Positions 1 through 6,251 are shown, counted from the first letter of the stretch. The stretch: DNA of 7,423 bases from JAAZMA01 sp036720245 (GCA_036720245.1 DAIMNI010000087.1:1-7423); one strand, 5' to 3'. Notes: a model not told the origin generated them from the letters alone. Made by a program: numbers and translations.

Positions 1-1
1 T

Positions 2-64
2 GGATATTATATTTTTATGTCTATTAAAAATTTAAAAACTTATGCTAATAAGCCTAAAATATAA
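2..64 (+). CDS. possible C-terminal tail of an upstream gene (partial)
   Basis: An open frame enters from the left edge and stops at the TAA at 62-64. Its last residues read roughly GYYIFMSIKNLKTYANKPKI. It could be the end of a gene lying outside the window, but 20 codons are too few to recognise a family, and in DNA this AT-rich a chance open frame of this length is common. No terminator hairpin follows it before the next feature. The product is not recognised. Confidence 0.2.
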   Translation, partial: GYYIFMSIKNLKTYANKPKI

Positions 65-75
65 CTAATACAAGG

Positions 76-228
76 GTGAGTAATTTGGCAAATATACGGA
101 CCTTTCAAGAAAATGAGAGAAAAACTAATGCTTTAGAAGTCAAGGAAGAGGCAAAAAAGCTGTTGATTGGTGTAGAAGAAAAAGCAGCCTCCAGAAACAC
201 TGGAGGCTTAAATAATACTAAATTTTAG
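76..228 (+). CDS. doubtful small ORF (50 codons), probably not a gene
   Basis: A GTG-initiated frame of 50 codons ends at TAG 226-228. The middle part is rich in Glu and Lys and could form an amphipathic helix (for example KTNALEVKEEAKKLL). Evidence against a real gene: there is no properly spaced ribosome binding site, the 3' end runs through the terminator hairpin of the leftward gene, and it overlaps that gene's last codons on the opposite strand. It might be a decayed remnant of a longer coding region, since the composition of codons 8-35 looks protein-like, but I cannot assign a family. Confidence 0.15.
   Translation: MSNLANIRTFQENERKTNALEVKEEAKKLLIGVEEKAASRNTGGLNNTKF
176..208 (-). terminator. 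rho-independent terminator of the flavin oxidoreductase gene
   Basis: On the minus strand, 10 bases after the stop codon at 218, an 8-bp perfect stem (CTGGAGGC pairs at 200-207 with GCCTCCAG at 187-194, extendable by one A-T pair) closes a 5-base loop. It is followed within three bases by the T-rich run CTTTTTCTTCT on the minus strand. This is a textbook intrinsic terminator for leftward transcription. On the plus strand the stem is followed by TTAAATAAT, so it should be poor in that direction. Confidence 0.85.
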
Positions 229-1240
229 CTCTTCTATAGGGACGTGGCCATTCTATATCCTGATTTAATTTTTTGGCAGCCTTTAGAGGCCAGTAAGGAT
301 TTCTTAATAGTTCTCTACCTAAAAATATGAAATCTGCCCTATTATTTTTAAGTATTTCCTCAGCCATTTCCGGTTCTGTAATTAAACCCCCAGCTATGAC
401 GGGTAAACCAGTTCCTTTTTTTATTATTTCTGCAAAAGTGACTTGGTATCCTGGGTATACATCTATATTAGCAGGAACTACTGCCCCTGAGCTTACATTT
501 ACCATATCTATGCCATAATTTTTTACTAGATTTATTATATCTACTAAATCTTCTGGATGATTGCCTCCCTTTACATAATCTTCAGCAGAAACCCTTAATA
601 TTATAGGTTTGTTTTCAGGCCATACGGTTTTTATTTCCATTAATATTTCTTTTAAAAATCTAGTTCTGTTTTCTAAGTTTCCACCATATTCATCTTCTCT
701 TTTATTGGTAAGGGGAGATAAGAATTCATTTATTAAATATCCATGAGCTCCATGGATTTCAATAACATCAAAACCAGTTTCATCAGCCCTTCTTGCTCCT
801 TCTTTGAAGGAATTCACTACAACTTTTATATCATCCTTAGTCATTTCTTGTGGAGTAGGGTATTTATCATCAAAAGCAATAGGAGATGGAGCGATAATCT
901 TTTCCGATTTTACTTCACATTTTCTCCCAGCATGGGCCAATTGAATTCCAATTTTAGCACCAAGGGCCTTAGAATTCTCCACTATTTTTTTAAGTCCTTC
1001 TATATGAGAATCATCCCAAATTCCTAAATCTCCAGATTTAATTCTACCTCTACTTTCTACAGCTGTAGCTTCCAAAATTATAAGTCCCGTACCACCTATA
1101 GCTCGGGTACCATAATGGATTGTATGCCAATCATTGGCATAGCCTTTATCATCTGCTGCAACCATACACATTGGAGCCATTACAATACGATTTTTCAATT
1201 CTAAATCCTTAATTTTAATATCTGAAAATAATTTATTAAT
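218..1240 (-). CDS. namA: NADH:flavin oxidoreductase, Old Yellow Enzyme family (YqjM/NamA type)
   Basis: FMN-dependent TIM-barrel ene-reductase of the thermophilic-like Old Yellow Enzyme class. It would use NAD(P)H to reduce activated C=C bonds (enones, nitro compounds) in the cytoplasm. Visible landmarks, numbered for a 340-residue product: IVMAPMCM with the FMN-facing Cys25, GIQLAHAGRK around 97-106, the substrate and proton-donor set HGAHGY (His163, His166, Tyr168), EYGG near 184, an Arg in LRVSAEDY at 216, the phosphate-binding part VIAGG near 281-285 and GRELLRNPYW near 308-317. The first ATG/GTG/TTG in frame is TTG at 1198, but translation upstream of it gives NKLFSDIKIKDLEL, the conserved N-terminal strand of this family. 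That extension begins at an ATT (1240-1238) seven bases after AAGGAG, so I place the start there; 1198 is the conservative alternative. Tyr28 of B. subtilis YqjM is replaced by Val. The gene is last in the leftward block and has its own terminator. Confidence 0.9.
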   Translation of the reverse strand: MNKLFSDIKIKDLELKNRIVMAPMCMVAADDKGYANDWHTIHYGTRAIGGTGLIILEATAVESRGRIKSGDLGIWDDSHIEGLKKIVENSKALGAKIGIQLAHAGRKCEVKSEKIIAPSPIAFDDKYPTPQEMTKDDIKVVVNSFKEGARRADETGFDVIEIHGAHGYLINEFLSPLTNKREDEYGGNLENRTRFLKEILMEIKTVWPENKPIILRVSAEDYVKGGNHPEDLVDIINLVKNYGIDMVNVSSGAVVPANIDVYPGYQVTFAEIIKKGTGLPVIAGGLITEPEMAEEILKNNRADFIFLGRELLRNPYWPLKAAKKLNQDIEWPRPYRRAKI

Positions 1241-1248
1241 ATGAATTC

Positions 1249-1254
1249 TCCTTC
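1249..1254 (-). promoter_or_regulatory. ribosome binding site pointing to an ATT start codon
   Basis: The minus strand reads AAGGAG, then the spacer AATTCAT, then ATT AAT AAA TTA TTT. The site is strong and its 7-base spacing fits the ATT at 1240-1238. No ATG, GTG or TTG lies in that frame between the site and the TTG at 1198, 42 bases further in. An in-frame TAG at 1258-1256 closes the frame upstream, overlapping this leader. Confidence 0.6.
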
Positions 1255-1287
1255 CCTAAAACTATATACCCAAGTTTTATAATATTT

Positions 1288-1317
1288 ATAATAAATGGAA
1301 ACTTTACTTTTTATGAA
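1288..1317 (-). promoter_or_regulatory. possible promoter of the flavin oxidoreductase gene
   Basis: On the minus strand TTCATA (1317-1312), an 18-base spacer and TATTAT (1293-1288) give a moderate sigma-A match, about 48 bases before the proposed start. The region is so AT-rich that chance matches are expected. The alternative is read-through from the response regulator, since no terminator hairpin is visible between 1339 and 1260. Confidence 0.3.
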
Positions 1318-1339
1318 TATTGGGCAGCTTTTAGTATCC

Positions 1340-1939
1340 CTAGCGTTTATAATAATAGATGGCAAGCTGAGTCCTATCACGAAGCTCTAGCTTGTCTAAC
1401 ATATTAGAGATATAATTTCTTACAGTCCCTTCACTTAAATATAGTTTTTCAGCAATTTCTCTATTGTTTAATCCTTCTGCAACTAATAGCAAAATCTCAT
1501 GTTCTCTATTAGATAAATCCACATCTATATTTTTCTTAGGGTATCCTCTTATATTAGATACGATTTTAGAATCAAATACCATATTTCCAGAGTATACTGC
1601 ATTAATAGCAGGGATAATTCCCTTAATATTTTGTTTTAAGATATAGCCTCTGCATCCTAAATTTAAAGCTGAAACAATATATTCCTCATCTTGAAAAGTG
1701 GTAATCAATAGGATTTTAGCATTGGAATCTATTTTTAAAATCTCCCTAGTAGCCTCAATTCCATTCATATTTTCCATTCTTATATCCATAAGTATTAAAT
1801 CAGGTCTATATTTATTAAATAATTCTACTGCTTCAAGCCCACCATATCCTACGGCTAATATGTTTATACCATTGGCATTTATAATTGTCTTTAAAGATTC
1901 TACTACTAAAGGATCATCATCTACAATAATAATATTCAT
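1340..1939 (-). CDS. response regulator, NarL/FixJ (LuxR-type HTH) family
   Basis: DNA-binding response regulator of 199 residues, close to the usual 200-215. The receiver domain (about 1-118) shows the acidic pocket at Asp7-Asp9, the phospho-acceptor Asp52 in LILMDIRM, the conserved Thr around 80-81 in LLITTFQ and the conserved Lys102 in ILKQ. A LuxR-type helix-turn-helix fills about 140-197, with LSNREHEILLLVAEGLNNREIA and the recognition helix LSEGTVRNYISNML. Its ATG overlaps the kinase stop codon as ATGA, so the two are translationally coupled; AAGGG lies about 10 bases upstream. It should be phosphorylated by the neighbouring kinase and act on the divergent ABC operon, probably at the inverted repeat at 3054-3069. 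Closest known counterpart by architecture is B. subtilis LnrK (YfiK); LiaR or DesR relatives are alternatives. Confidence 0.93.
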   Translation of the reverse strand: MNIIIVDDDPLVVESLKTIINANGINILAVGYGGLEAVELFNKYRPDLILMDIRMENMNGIEATREILKIDSNAKILLITTFQDEEYIVSALNLGCRGYILKQNIKGIIPAINAVYSGNMVFDSKIVSNIRGYPKKNIDVDLSNREHEILLLVAEGLNNREIAEKLYLSEGTVRNYISNMLDKLELRDRTQLAIYYYKR

Positions 1940-2997
1940 ATAATATCACCCTTCATTTTCATTAAGGACAAATGCAATTGAAAACCATCTTCAAATTTAT
2001 AATTCAAAAAACCATTATGTTTTCTTGCTGTATCTTCCATAGATATAAGCCCCATGCCTTTAGAATTTAGAGAAGATTTTTTATCAAATTTACTTCCATT
2101 ATCCTTTATTATAATAGAGTAAAACTTTGGCTGACTAAGTAAGGTAATTTTTAATTTTGTGGCATTAGAATGTTTAATACAATTAGTAGTAGCTTCCTTT
2201 ATAATAGATAGAATATCAAATTTTAAATTATAGTCCAAATCTTCCTCTAGATTATATATGATTTCCGTATCTATATTTGGGATTTTACTACAGAGTTTTT
2301 CAATTTCAGCTTTTAAGTCTAAAGATTCACTATGAAGATTATGAATACTTTTTCGAATATCTTCCATACCATTAGATAATGTGTTTTGAAGAATATCCAA
2401 GGCTGAAATTACATTGTCTTCATTGGAAATTATCTTTAAAGCTTCCACTTGAAGTATACTACTACTTATGCCATGGCCTATGGAATCGTGAAGCTCTCTT
2501 GCAATTCTATTTCTTTCTGTAAGTACGGCAATCTGTATATTTTTTTCTTTATCTATTTGCAATTGTTCATTATATTTTTTTAAATAGATGGTATCTTCTG
2601 TTAATCCATCCCTTACTATTTTATTTTCCTCTGAAATACGGCTATACCTTTTAGAGGATTCTGTTAAATAAATAGCAATAATGGATACCATTAAATTTAT
2701 TATGGAAAAATCTATTGGAATTAAAACTAGAGATAATAAAGCATATATACCAAAATCTAAATAAATATTATATAAAATCAGAGGTAGATAAAAAATAAAT
2801 AATTCCTTAGAAAAACATAGTATTACAAATAAAATATAAAGAAAAATCCTTTTCTTTTTTGTCTGTAGTAAATCTAAAAAAAGAGAAATGATAAGGCTCA
2901 TAAGTAAATAAAAGGCTAAGTTTTTATTTGGATATATTTTATATGTGTTGTATAAACAAAACATGGCAATAATGCATTTTTCTATAAACCTTCTCAT
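1936..2997 (-). CDS. sensor histidine kinase, HisKA_3 / DesK-LiaS class
   Basis: Membrane sensor kinase, 353 residues from the ATG at 2997. A frame extension to a GTG at 3009 exists, but that GTG follows AAAG directly and sits at the predicted transcript start, whereas AAAGGTGGGG is well placed for the ATG. In the 357-residue numbering, residues about 8-116 form five or six hydrophobic segments with almost no extracytoplasmic loop, so the signal is probably sensed in or at the membrane. A coiled linker (about 118-162) leads to a HisKA_3 dimerisation domain with phospho-acceptor His174 in RELHDSIGHG. The ATPase domain has the N box KEATTNCIKHS (Asn276), the G1 box IKDNGSKFD (Asp303) and the G2 part SKGMGLISM. 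Downstream it overlaps the response regulator by 4 bases. Architecture matches LnrJ (YfiJ) and LiaS-type kinases. Confidence 0.92.
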   Translation of the reverse strand: MRRFIEKCIIAMFCLYNTYKIYPNKNLAFYLLMSLIISLFLDLLQTKKKRIFLYILFVILCFSKELFIFYLPLILYNIYLDFGIYALLSLVLIPIDFSIINLMVSIIAIYLTESSKRYSRISEENKIVRDGLTEDTIYLKKYNEQLQIDKEKNIQIAVLTERNRIARELHDSIGHGISSSILQVEALKIISNEDNVISALDILQNTLSNGMEDIRKSIHNLHSESLDLKAEIEKLCSKIPNIDTEIIYNLEEDLDYNLKFDILSIIKEATTNCIKHSNATKLKITLLSQPKFYSIIIKDNGSKFDKKSSLNSKGMGLISMEDTARKHNGFLNYKFEDGFQLHLSLMKMKGDII

Positions 2998-3018
2998 ATA
3001 ATTCCCCACCTTTATTCC

Positions 3019-3047
3019 ATTATACTAAGAGCATTAGAAAAACACAA
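3019..3047 (-). promoter_or_regulatory. sigma-A promoter of the two-component operon
   Basis: The minus strand has TTGTGT (3047-3042), a 17-base spacer and a perfect TATAAT (3024-3019). Transcription would begin near 3012, giving a leader of about 15 bases that still contains the AAAGGTGGGG binding site before the ATG at 2997. The short leader supports that ATG over the upstream GTG. Confidence 0.65.
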
Positions 3048-3053
3048 TTAGCT

Positions 3054-3069
3054 TATGACAAATGTCATA
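3054..3069. promoter_or_regulatory. inverted repeat, candidate response-regulator operator
   Basis: TATGACA, two bases (AA), TGTCATA: a perfect 7-bp inverted repeat in the middle of the divergent intergenic region. Its centre lies about 64 bases before the predicted rightward start (near 3126) and about 49 before the leftward one (near 3012). NarL/FixJ regulators bind as dimers to short inverted repeats, and the regulator encoded next door is the natural candidate. The binding itself is inferred. Confidence 0.55.
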
Positions 3070-3082
3070 TAAGATTCTAACT

Positions 3083-3095
3083 TTGTACACTACAA
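3083..3095. repeat. short inverted repeat near the ABC operon promoter
   Basis: TTGTA, CAC, TACAA: a 5-bp inverted repeat with a 3-base spacer, just upstream of and overlapping where a -35 element for the rightward promoter would lie. It could be a second, weaker regulator site or chance. Confidence 0.2.
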
Positions 3096-3119
3096 TGAAA
3101 TCTAAAGGCATTATATAAT
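3091..3119 (+). promoter_or_regulatory. promoter of the ABC exporter operon with a poor -35
   Basis: A perfect TATAAT lies at 3114-3119. The 17-base-spaced -35 position (3091-3096) reads TACAAT, a poor match to TTGACA, and shifting by one base does not help. A consensus -10 with a weak -35 and an inverted repeat centred about 64 bases upstream of the start is the pattern of an activator-dependent promoter, consistent with induction by the adjacent two-component system. Confidence 0.55.
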
Positions 3120-3149
3120 AGTTTTAGATAGTATAAAGGAGGGGTTCAC

Positions 3150-4082
3150 ATGGTAATAGAGGTAAAAAATCTAGTTAAAAGATATGATGAATTAATAGCA
3201 TTAGATCATTTTAATATGCAGGTAAAAGAGGGAGAAATCCTAGGCTTATTAGGCCCAAATGGCTGCGGGAAAACCACAGCTATAAATTGCATATTATCTT
3301 TATTAAATTTTGATAAAGGAGAAATTAAAGTATTTGGAGAAAAAATGACTCCAAATTCTTATAATCTTAAAAGACAAATTGGCTTGGTACCTCAGGAAGT
3401 TTCAGTTTTTGAAAATTTAACCGTATATGAAAATATAGATTATTTTTGTGGATTATATATAGATGATAAAAATCAAAGGAAAAAATATGTAAATGAGGCC
3501 ATAGAATTTGTAGACTTAAAGGATTATATTAAATTTTATCCCAAAAAACTAAGTGGTGGATTAAAAAGAAGATTAAATATTGCCTGTGGCATAGCACATA
3601 AACCTAAATTGATTTTTTTAGATGAACCTACAGTAGCAGTAGATGCTCAAAGCCGTAATTTTATATTAGATGGAATAAAGAGGTTAAATACTGAAGGCAG
3701 TACCATTATATACACAACTCATTATTTAGAGGAAGCAGAAAGACTTTGCAATAGGATTATTATTATGGATAAGGGCAGGAGCTTGGTTTCTGGCACAAAT
3801 GAAGAATTAAAGTCTATGATAAGTACTTCGGAAAAGATAGTTGTTGGATTTTCTGATGTTGAAGATGCAATAATTAAGAAAATGAAAACCATACCCCATG
3901 TAATGGACATAGAAAGAGCTGGGGAGGATTATATAATTAAATTTGAAAATGGTCAGAACAATTTAGCCAATCTTATGGAGTTCATTATAGAAAACAAATT
4001 AGTATATACAAAATTACACAGTCAATTGCCTACTTTAAATGATGTATTCCTAGAATTAACGGGGAAGGAGTTGAGGGACTAG
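3150..4082 (+). CDS. ABC transporter ATP-binding protein, drug-exporter (LnrL/DrrA-like) type
   Basis: Nucleotide-binding subunit of an ABC-2 exporter, 310 residues. The ATPase domain covers about 2-215: Walker A GPNGCGKT (35-42), Q-loop Gln82 in LVPQE, signature LSGGLKRR (134-141), Walker B LIFLDEP with catalytic Glu159, and switch His191 in TTHYLEEAE. The signature has Leu where many ABC proteins have Gln; the LSGG-hydrophobic-KRR form is usual in DrrA/CcmA-like exporters, so the protein should be active. Residues about 225-310 form the C-terminal accessory domain seen in that subfamily. A strong AAAGGAGG (3135-3142) lies seven bases before the ATG. The stop TAG abuts the ATG of the first permease with no gap. 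Substrate is inferred from context to be a membrane-active drug or lipid-like compound. Confidence 0.93.
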   Translation: MVIEVKNLVKRYDELIALDHFNMQVKEGEILGLLGPNGCGKTTAINCILSLLNFDKGEIKVFGEKMTPNSYNLKRQIGLVPQEVSVFENLTVYENIDYFCGLYIDDKNQRKKYVNEAIEFVDLKDYIKFYPKKLSGGLKRRLNIACGIAHKPKLIFLDEPTVAVDAQSRNFILDGIKRLNTEGSTIIYTTHYLEEAERLCNRIIIMDKGRSLVSGTNEELKSMISTSEKIVVGFSDVEDAIIKKMKTIPHVMDIERAGEDYIIKFENGQNNLANLMEFIIENKLVYTKLHSQLPTLNDVFLELTGKELRD

Positions 4083-4688
4083 ATGAGAAATCTAATTAGG
4101 AATTGTATTTATCAAGGGAAAAATATGATTAGAGATTTTGGCTTTTCCTTTTGGACCTTATTGTATCCATTGATTTTAGTAAGTTTTTTTAATATTGCCT
4201 TTAGTGGAATGATGGATATGAAATTAGAAAATATAAATGTAGGAATAATAGATGGTAATCCAATTGAGCAGATATTAGAAGATATTGAATTTATAAATAT
4301 TTATAAAATAGATGAAGGAGAAGAAATAGAAAAACTTGATAGCGAGGAAATTCATGGCTTTATAGATGAGAATTTAAATTTACTAGTAAAGAAGTCTGGT
4401 ATAAATCAAACAGTTATAAAAGAAATACTAGATCAGATAAAACAAATGGGAAAGTTAAATAAACCTATTGAAAACTATGATTTTGAAGTGGATTATACTG
4501 TAGATAAAAATCAAAAGGGGAATTCTATAATAGTAGTATTTTATTCCTTGATTGCTATGGTTTCTACCTATGGGGTTTATGCTGGTATTTCAACAATTAG
4601 TTTAATTCAAGCAAATTTATCCTATGTAGGGGAGAGAATTAGTATTACACCTCTTAAAAAAAAAGTTTCCTATTTGCAGGGGTTATAG
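4083..4688 (+). CDS. ABC-2 permease 1, N-terminal part (cut by a frameshift)
   Basis: First membrane subunit of the exporter, LnrM-like. This frame gives 201 residues: one membrane segment at about 21-42, a long extracytoplasmic domain at about 45-145 (starting with the typical NVGIIDGNP), a second membrane segment at about 148-170, then GERISITPLKK at the end of a cytoplasmic loop. The family normally runs to 350-400 residues with six segments. After the A9 run at 4656-4664 this frame gives only KVSYLQGL and stops at TAG 4686, while the -1 frame continues with SFLFAGVIVSLFLNLAAN, which is plainly the next membrane helix. Reading through with a -1 shift gives one protein of 351 residues ending at 5137. 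It starts directly after the ATPase stop codon and has AAGGAG about 12 bases upstream. Confidence 0.85.
   Translation: MRNLIRNCIYQGKNMIRDFGFSFWTLLYPLILVSFFNIAFSGMMDMKLENINVGIIDGNPIEQILEDIEFINIYKIDEGEEIEKLDSEEIHGFIDENLNLLVKKSGINQTVIKEILDQIKQMGKLNKPIENYDFEVDYTVDKNQKGNSIIVVFYSLIAMVSTYGVYAGISTISLIQANLSYVGERISITPLKKKVSYLQGL
4656..4664 (+). other. A9 homopolymer at the frameshift point
   Basis: Nine consecutive A follow CTT. In the incoming frame they read AAA AAA AAA GTT; with a -1 shift or one added A the reading becomes AAA AAA AAA AGT TTC and the permease continues. The -1 frame has a TAA at 4655-4657 and the 0 frame a TAG at 4686-4688, so the shift must occur in this roughly 30-base window, and A9 is the only slippery tract in it. 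The heptamer A AAA AAA suits -1 ribosomal slippage, and runs of nine A are also prone to polymerase slippage and to sequencing or assembly errors. Confidence 0.85.
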
Positions 4689-4693
4689 TTTCT

Positions 4694-5137
4694 TTGTTTT
4701 TAAACCTAGCAGCAAATGGACTATTGCTTTTATTTATGAAATATATTTTAAAAATTGATTTACTTATGAATTTAAAATATAGCATTATTCTTATTATCAT
4801 TGGAAATTTATTTGGTGTGTCACTTGGGATATTTATCGGGGCTTCCAATAAAAAATCTATGAATACAAAGATTTTAATCGGCGTAGCCAGCACATTATTT
4901 TTATCCTTTTTATCTGGATTGATGGGCCCTTGGGTGAAGACTTTAATTGATGAACATATACCTATTTTAGCTAGAATAAATCCCATATCTATAATAAGCG
5001 ATAATCTATATAGGATAAATCTTCTAGAGAGTACTAAAAGTGTAGGTGAAGGCATTTTAATTTTATCAATCTATTGTGTGATTTTAATTTCTACATCCTA
5101 TATGTTTTTAAGGGGGGAAAGCTATGACAGTTTATAA
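4694..5137 (+). CDS. ABC-2 permease 1, C-terminal part (continuation in the -1 frame)
   Basis: This holds the remaining membrane helices of the first permease. The first possible start in the frame is TTG at 4694, but the open frame reaches back to 4658, and residues encoded before the TTG (SFLFAGVIVS) complete a membrane helix. Four hydrophobic stretches follow, including IILIIIGNLFGVSLGIFIGA and the ABC-2 hallmark SGLMGPWVKTLIDEHIP followed by RINPISIISDNLYR. The only G-rich site near the TTG is GGGG 12 bases upstream, so independent initiation would be weak, although re-initiation after the TAG at 4686-4688 is conceivable. It is better read as the second half of the 351-residue permease than as a separate gene. 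Its end overlaps the second permease by 14 bases. Confidence 0.8.
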   Translation: MFLNLAANGLLLLFMKYILKIDLLMNLKYSIILIIIGNLFGVSLGIFIGASNKKSMNTKILIGVASTLFLSFLSGLMGPWVKTLIDEHIPILARINPISIISDNLYRINLLESTKSVGEGILILSIYCVILISTSYMFLRGESYDSL

Positions 5138-6251
5138 ATATTTTATAAAAATTGCATTAAAAAACAAAGGGGCTATACTTACCTACACTATAATATTTTT
5201 TATTATGAGTATATTAAGTGGAGCAAGTGCTACTCAAAGAGAAGCTAGTTTTATGGAAACTAGACTAAATATTGGAATAATAGACAATTCTAATAGTGAA
5301 TTATCTAATGGTTTAAAGAAATATTTAGAGGGAAAAAATAATATCATAGACACCATAGATGATGTGGATTATATAAAAGAACAGATTTTTTTAGAAATGG
5401 CAGATGCCATAATAATAATTCCAGAAAATTTTCAGGAAAAGGTGATAAATAAGGAAGATTCTATTGAAATTTATAATGATGAAAGAAAAATAGAGTCTTT
5501 GCAAATTCAAAATCAAGTAAATAAATTTCTTATGTTTGCAAATGCCACATACGAAGATGGAAAATTTGATTTAGCTAATGTGAATTTAGCATTAAATGAA
5601 AAGACAGATGTGGAATTAGTAGATAGTAATAGCGCAAAAAATATTAGTATTAATAGATGGTTTAAAAACTATTATAATTTTACTAGCTATGTAATCATGG
5701 GCATGTATATTTCTATTATAGGCCTAGTGATGGCCGATTTTAGAGATGAAAATGTAGATAGTAGAATGAAAATATCCTCTAAGAAATTATTAAATTTTAA
5801 TAGGGAAATATATTTAGGAGAATTGACTTTAGCTAGTATTATTACATTTGTATTTATTTTAGGCAGCATAGTATTAAAGGGAAAATATATTGGAGAGATT
5901 AACTTTAGCAAATATGTAATCAATACCATTGCTTTTTCATTTACAATACTATGTCTTACATTCTTTTTAAATAATTCTACTAAAAATAAATTTATTATAA
6001 ATGGAATATCTACAGTTTTATCCCTTGGTACTTCTTTTATATCGGGAGTTATGGTACCACAAGAATTACTCGGGGAGAAGACCTTAGCATTGGCAAAATT
6101 TTTCCCAAGCTATTATTTTGTAAAGATAAATGAAATGACGGTAAATTCTTTTTCTGATATAAAGTTTGAAATATTTATGCAATTATTATTTGCGGCAGCA
6201 TTTGTGTTAATGGGATTATATTTTTCCAAGGTAAAGCAAAAAGTAGCATAG
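5124..6251 (+). CDS. ABC-2 permease 2 of the exporter (LnrN-like)
   Basis: Second membrane subunit, 375 residues and intact. One membrane segment lies at about 18-34, a large extracytoplasmic domain at about 36-183 (opening with LNIGIIDNSN, the counterpart of the first permease's NVGIIDGNP), then five more segments at about 185-204, 233-252, 264-283, 291-310 and 349-368. The family hallmark SGVMVPQELL (307-316) followed by FFPSYYFVK is clear. It starts within the first permease frame, 14 bases before that frame ends, behind GGGGGGAAA, so translation of the two is probably coupled. If the first permease is really broken, this one could only work as a homodimer with the ATPase; most such exporters with two permease genes are thought to need both. 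No hairpin terminator is visible after its stop. Confidence 0.9.
   Translation: MTVYKYFIKIALKNKGAILTYTIIFFIMSILSGASATQREASFMETRLNIGIIDNSNSELSNGLKKYLEGKNNIIDTIDDVDYIKEQIFLEMADAIIIIPENFQEKVINKEDSIEIYNDERKIESLQIQNQVNKFLMFANATYEDGKFDLANVNLALNEKTDVELVDSNSAKNISINRWFKNYYNFTSYVIMGMYISIIGLVMADFRDENVDSRMKISSKKLLNFNREIYLGELTLASIITFVFILGSIVLKGKYIGEINFSKYVINTIAFSFTILCLTFFLNNSTKNKFIINGISTVLSLGTSFISGVMVPQELLGEKTLALAKFFPSYYFVKINEMTVNSFSDIKFEIFMQLLFAAAFVLMGLYFSKVKQKVA

Noticed and set aside
743..1027. 94-codon plus-strand frame opposite the flavin oxidoreductase
   Set aside because: It lies wholly antisense to conserved Old Yellow Enzyme motifs, and its composition (many Phe, Ser, Asn) is typical of a shadow frame.
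1698..1943. 81-codon plus-strand frame opposite the response regulator
   Set aside because: It is the antisense image of the receiver domain, rich in Ile and Ser, with no binding site.
2998..3009. GTG start at 3009 for the histidine kinase
   Set aside because: It has no properly spaced binding site and lies within a few bases of the predicted transcript start; the ATG at 2997 has AAAGGTGGGG in front.
3284..3575. Possible inactivation of the ATPase because the signature reads LSGGL and Walker A contains Cys
   Set aside because: Non-Gln residues after LSGG are normal in DrrA-like exporters, and the variable Walker A position tolerates Cys; catalytic Glu, Q-loop and switch His are all present.
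4654..5055. 133-codon minus-strand frame opposite the C-terminal part of permease 1
   Set aside because: It is antisense to a region with clear ABC-2 membrane motifs; the peptide is a hydrophobic shadow without recognisable domains, and no ribosome binding site or promoter was identified.
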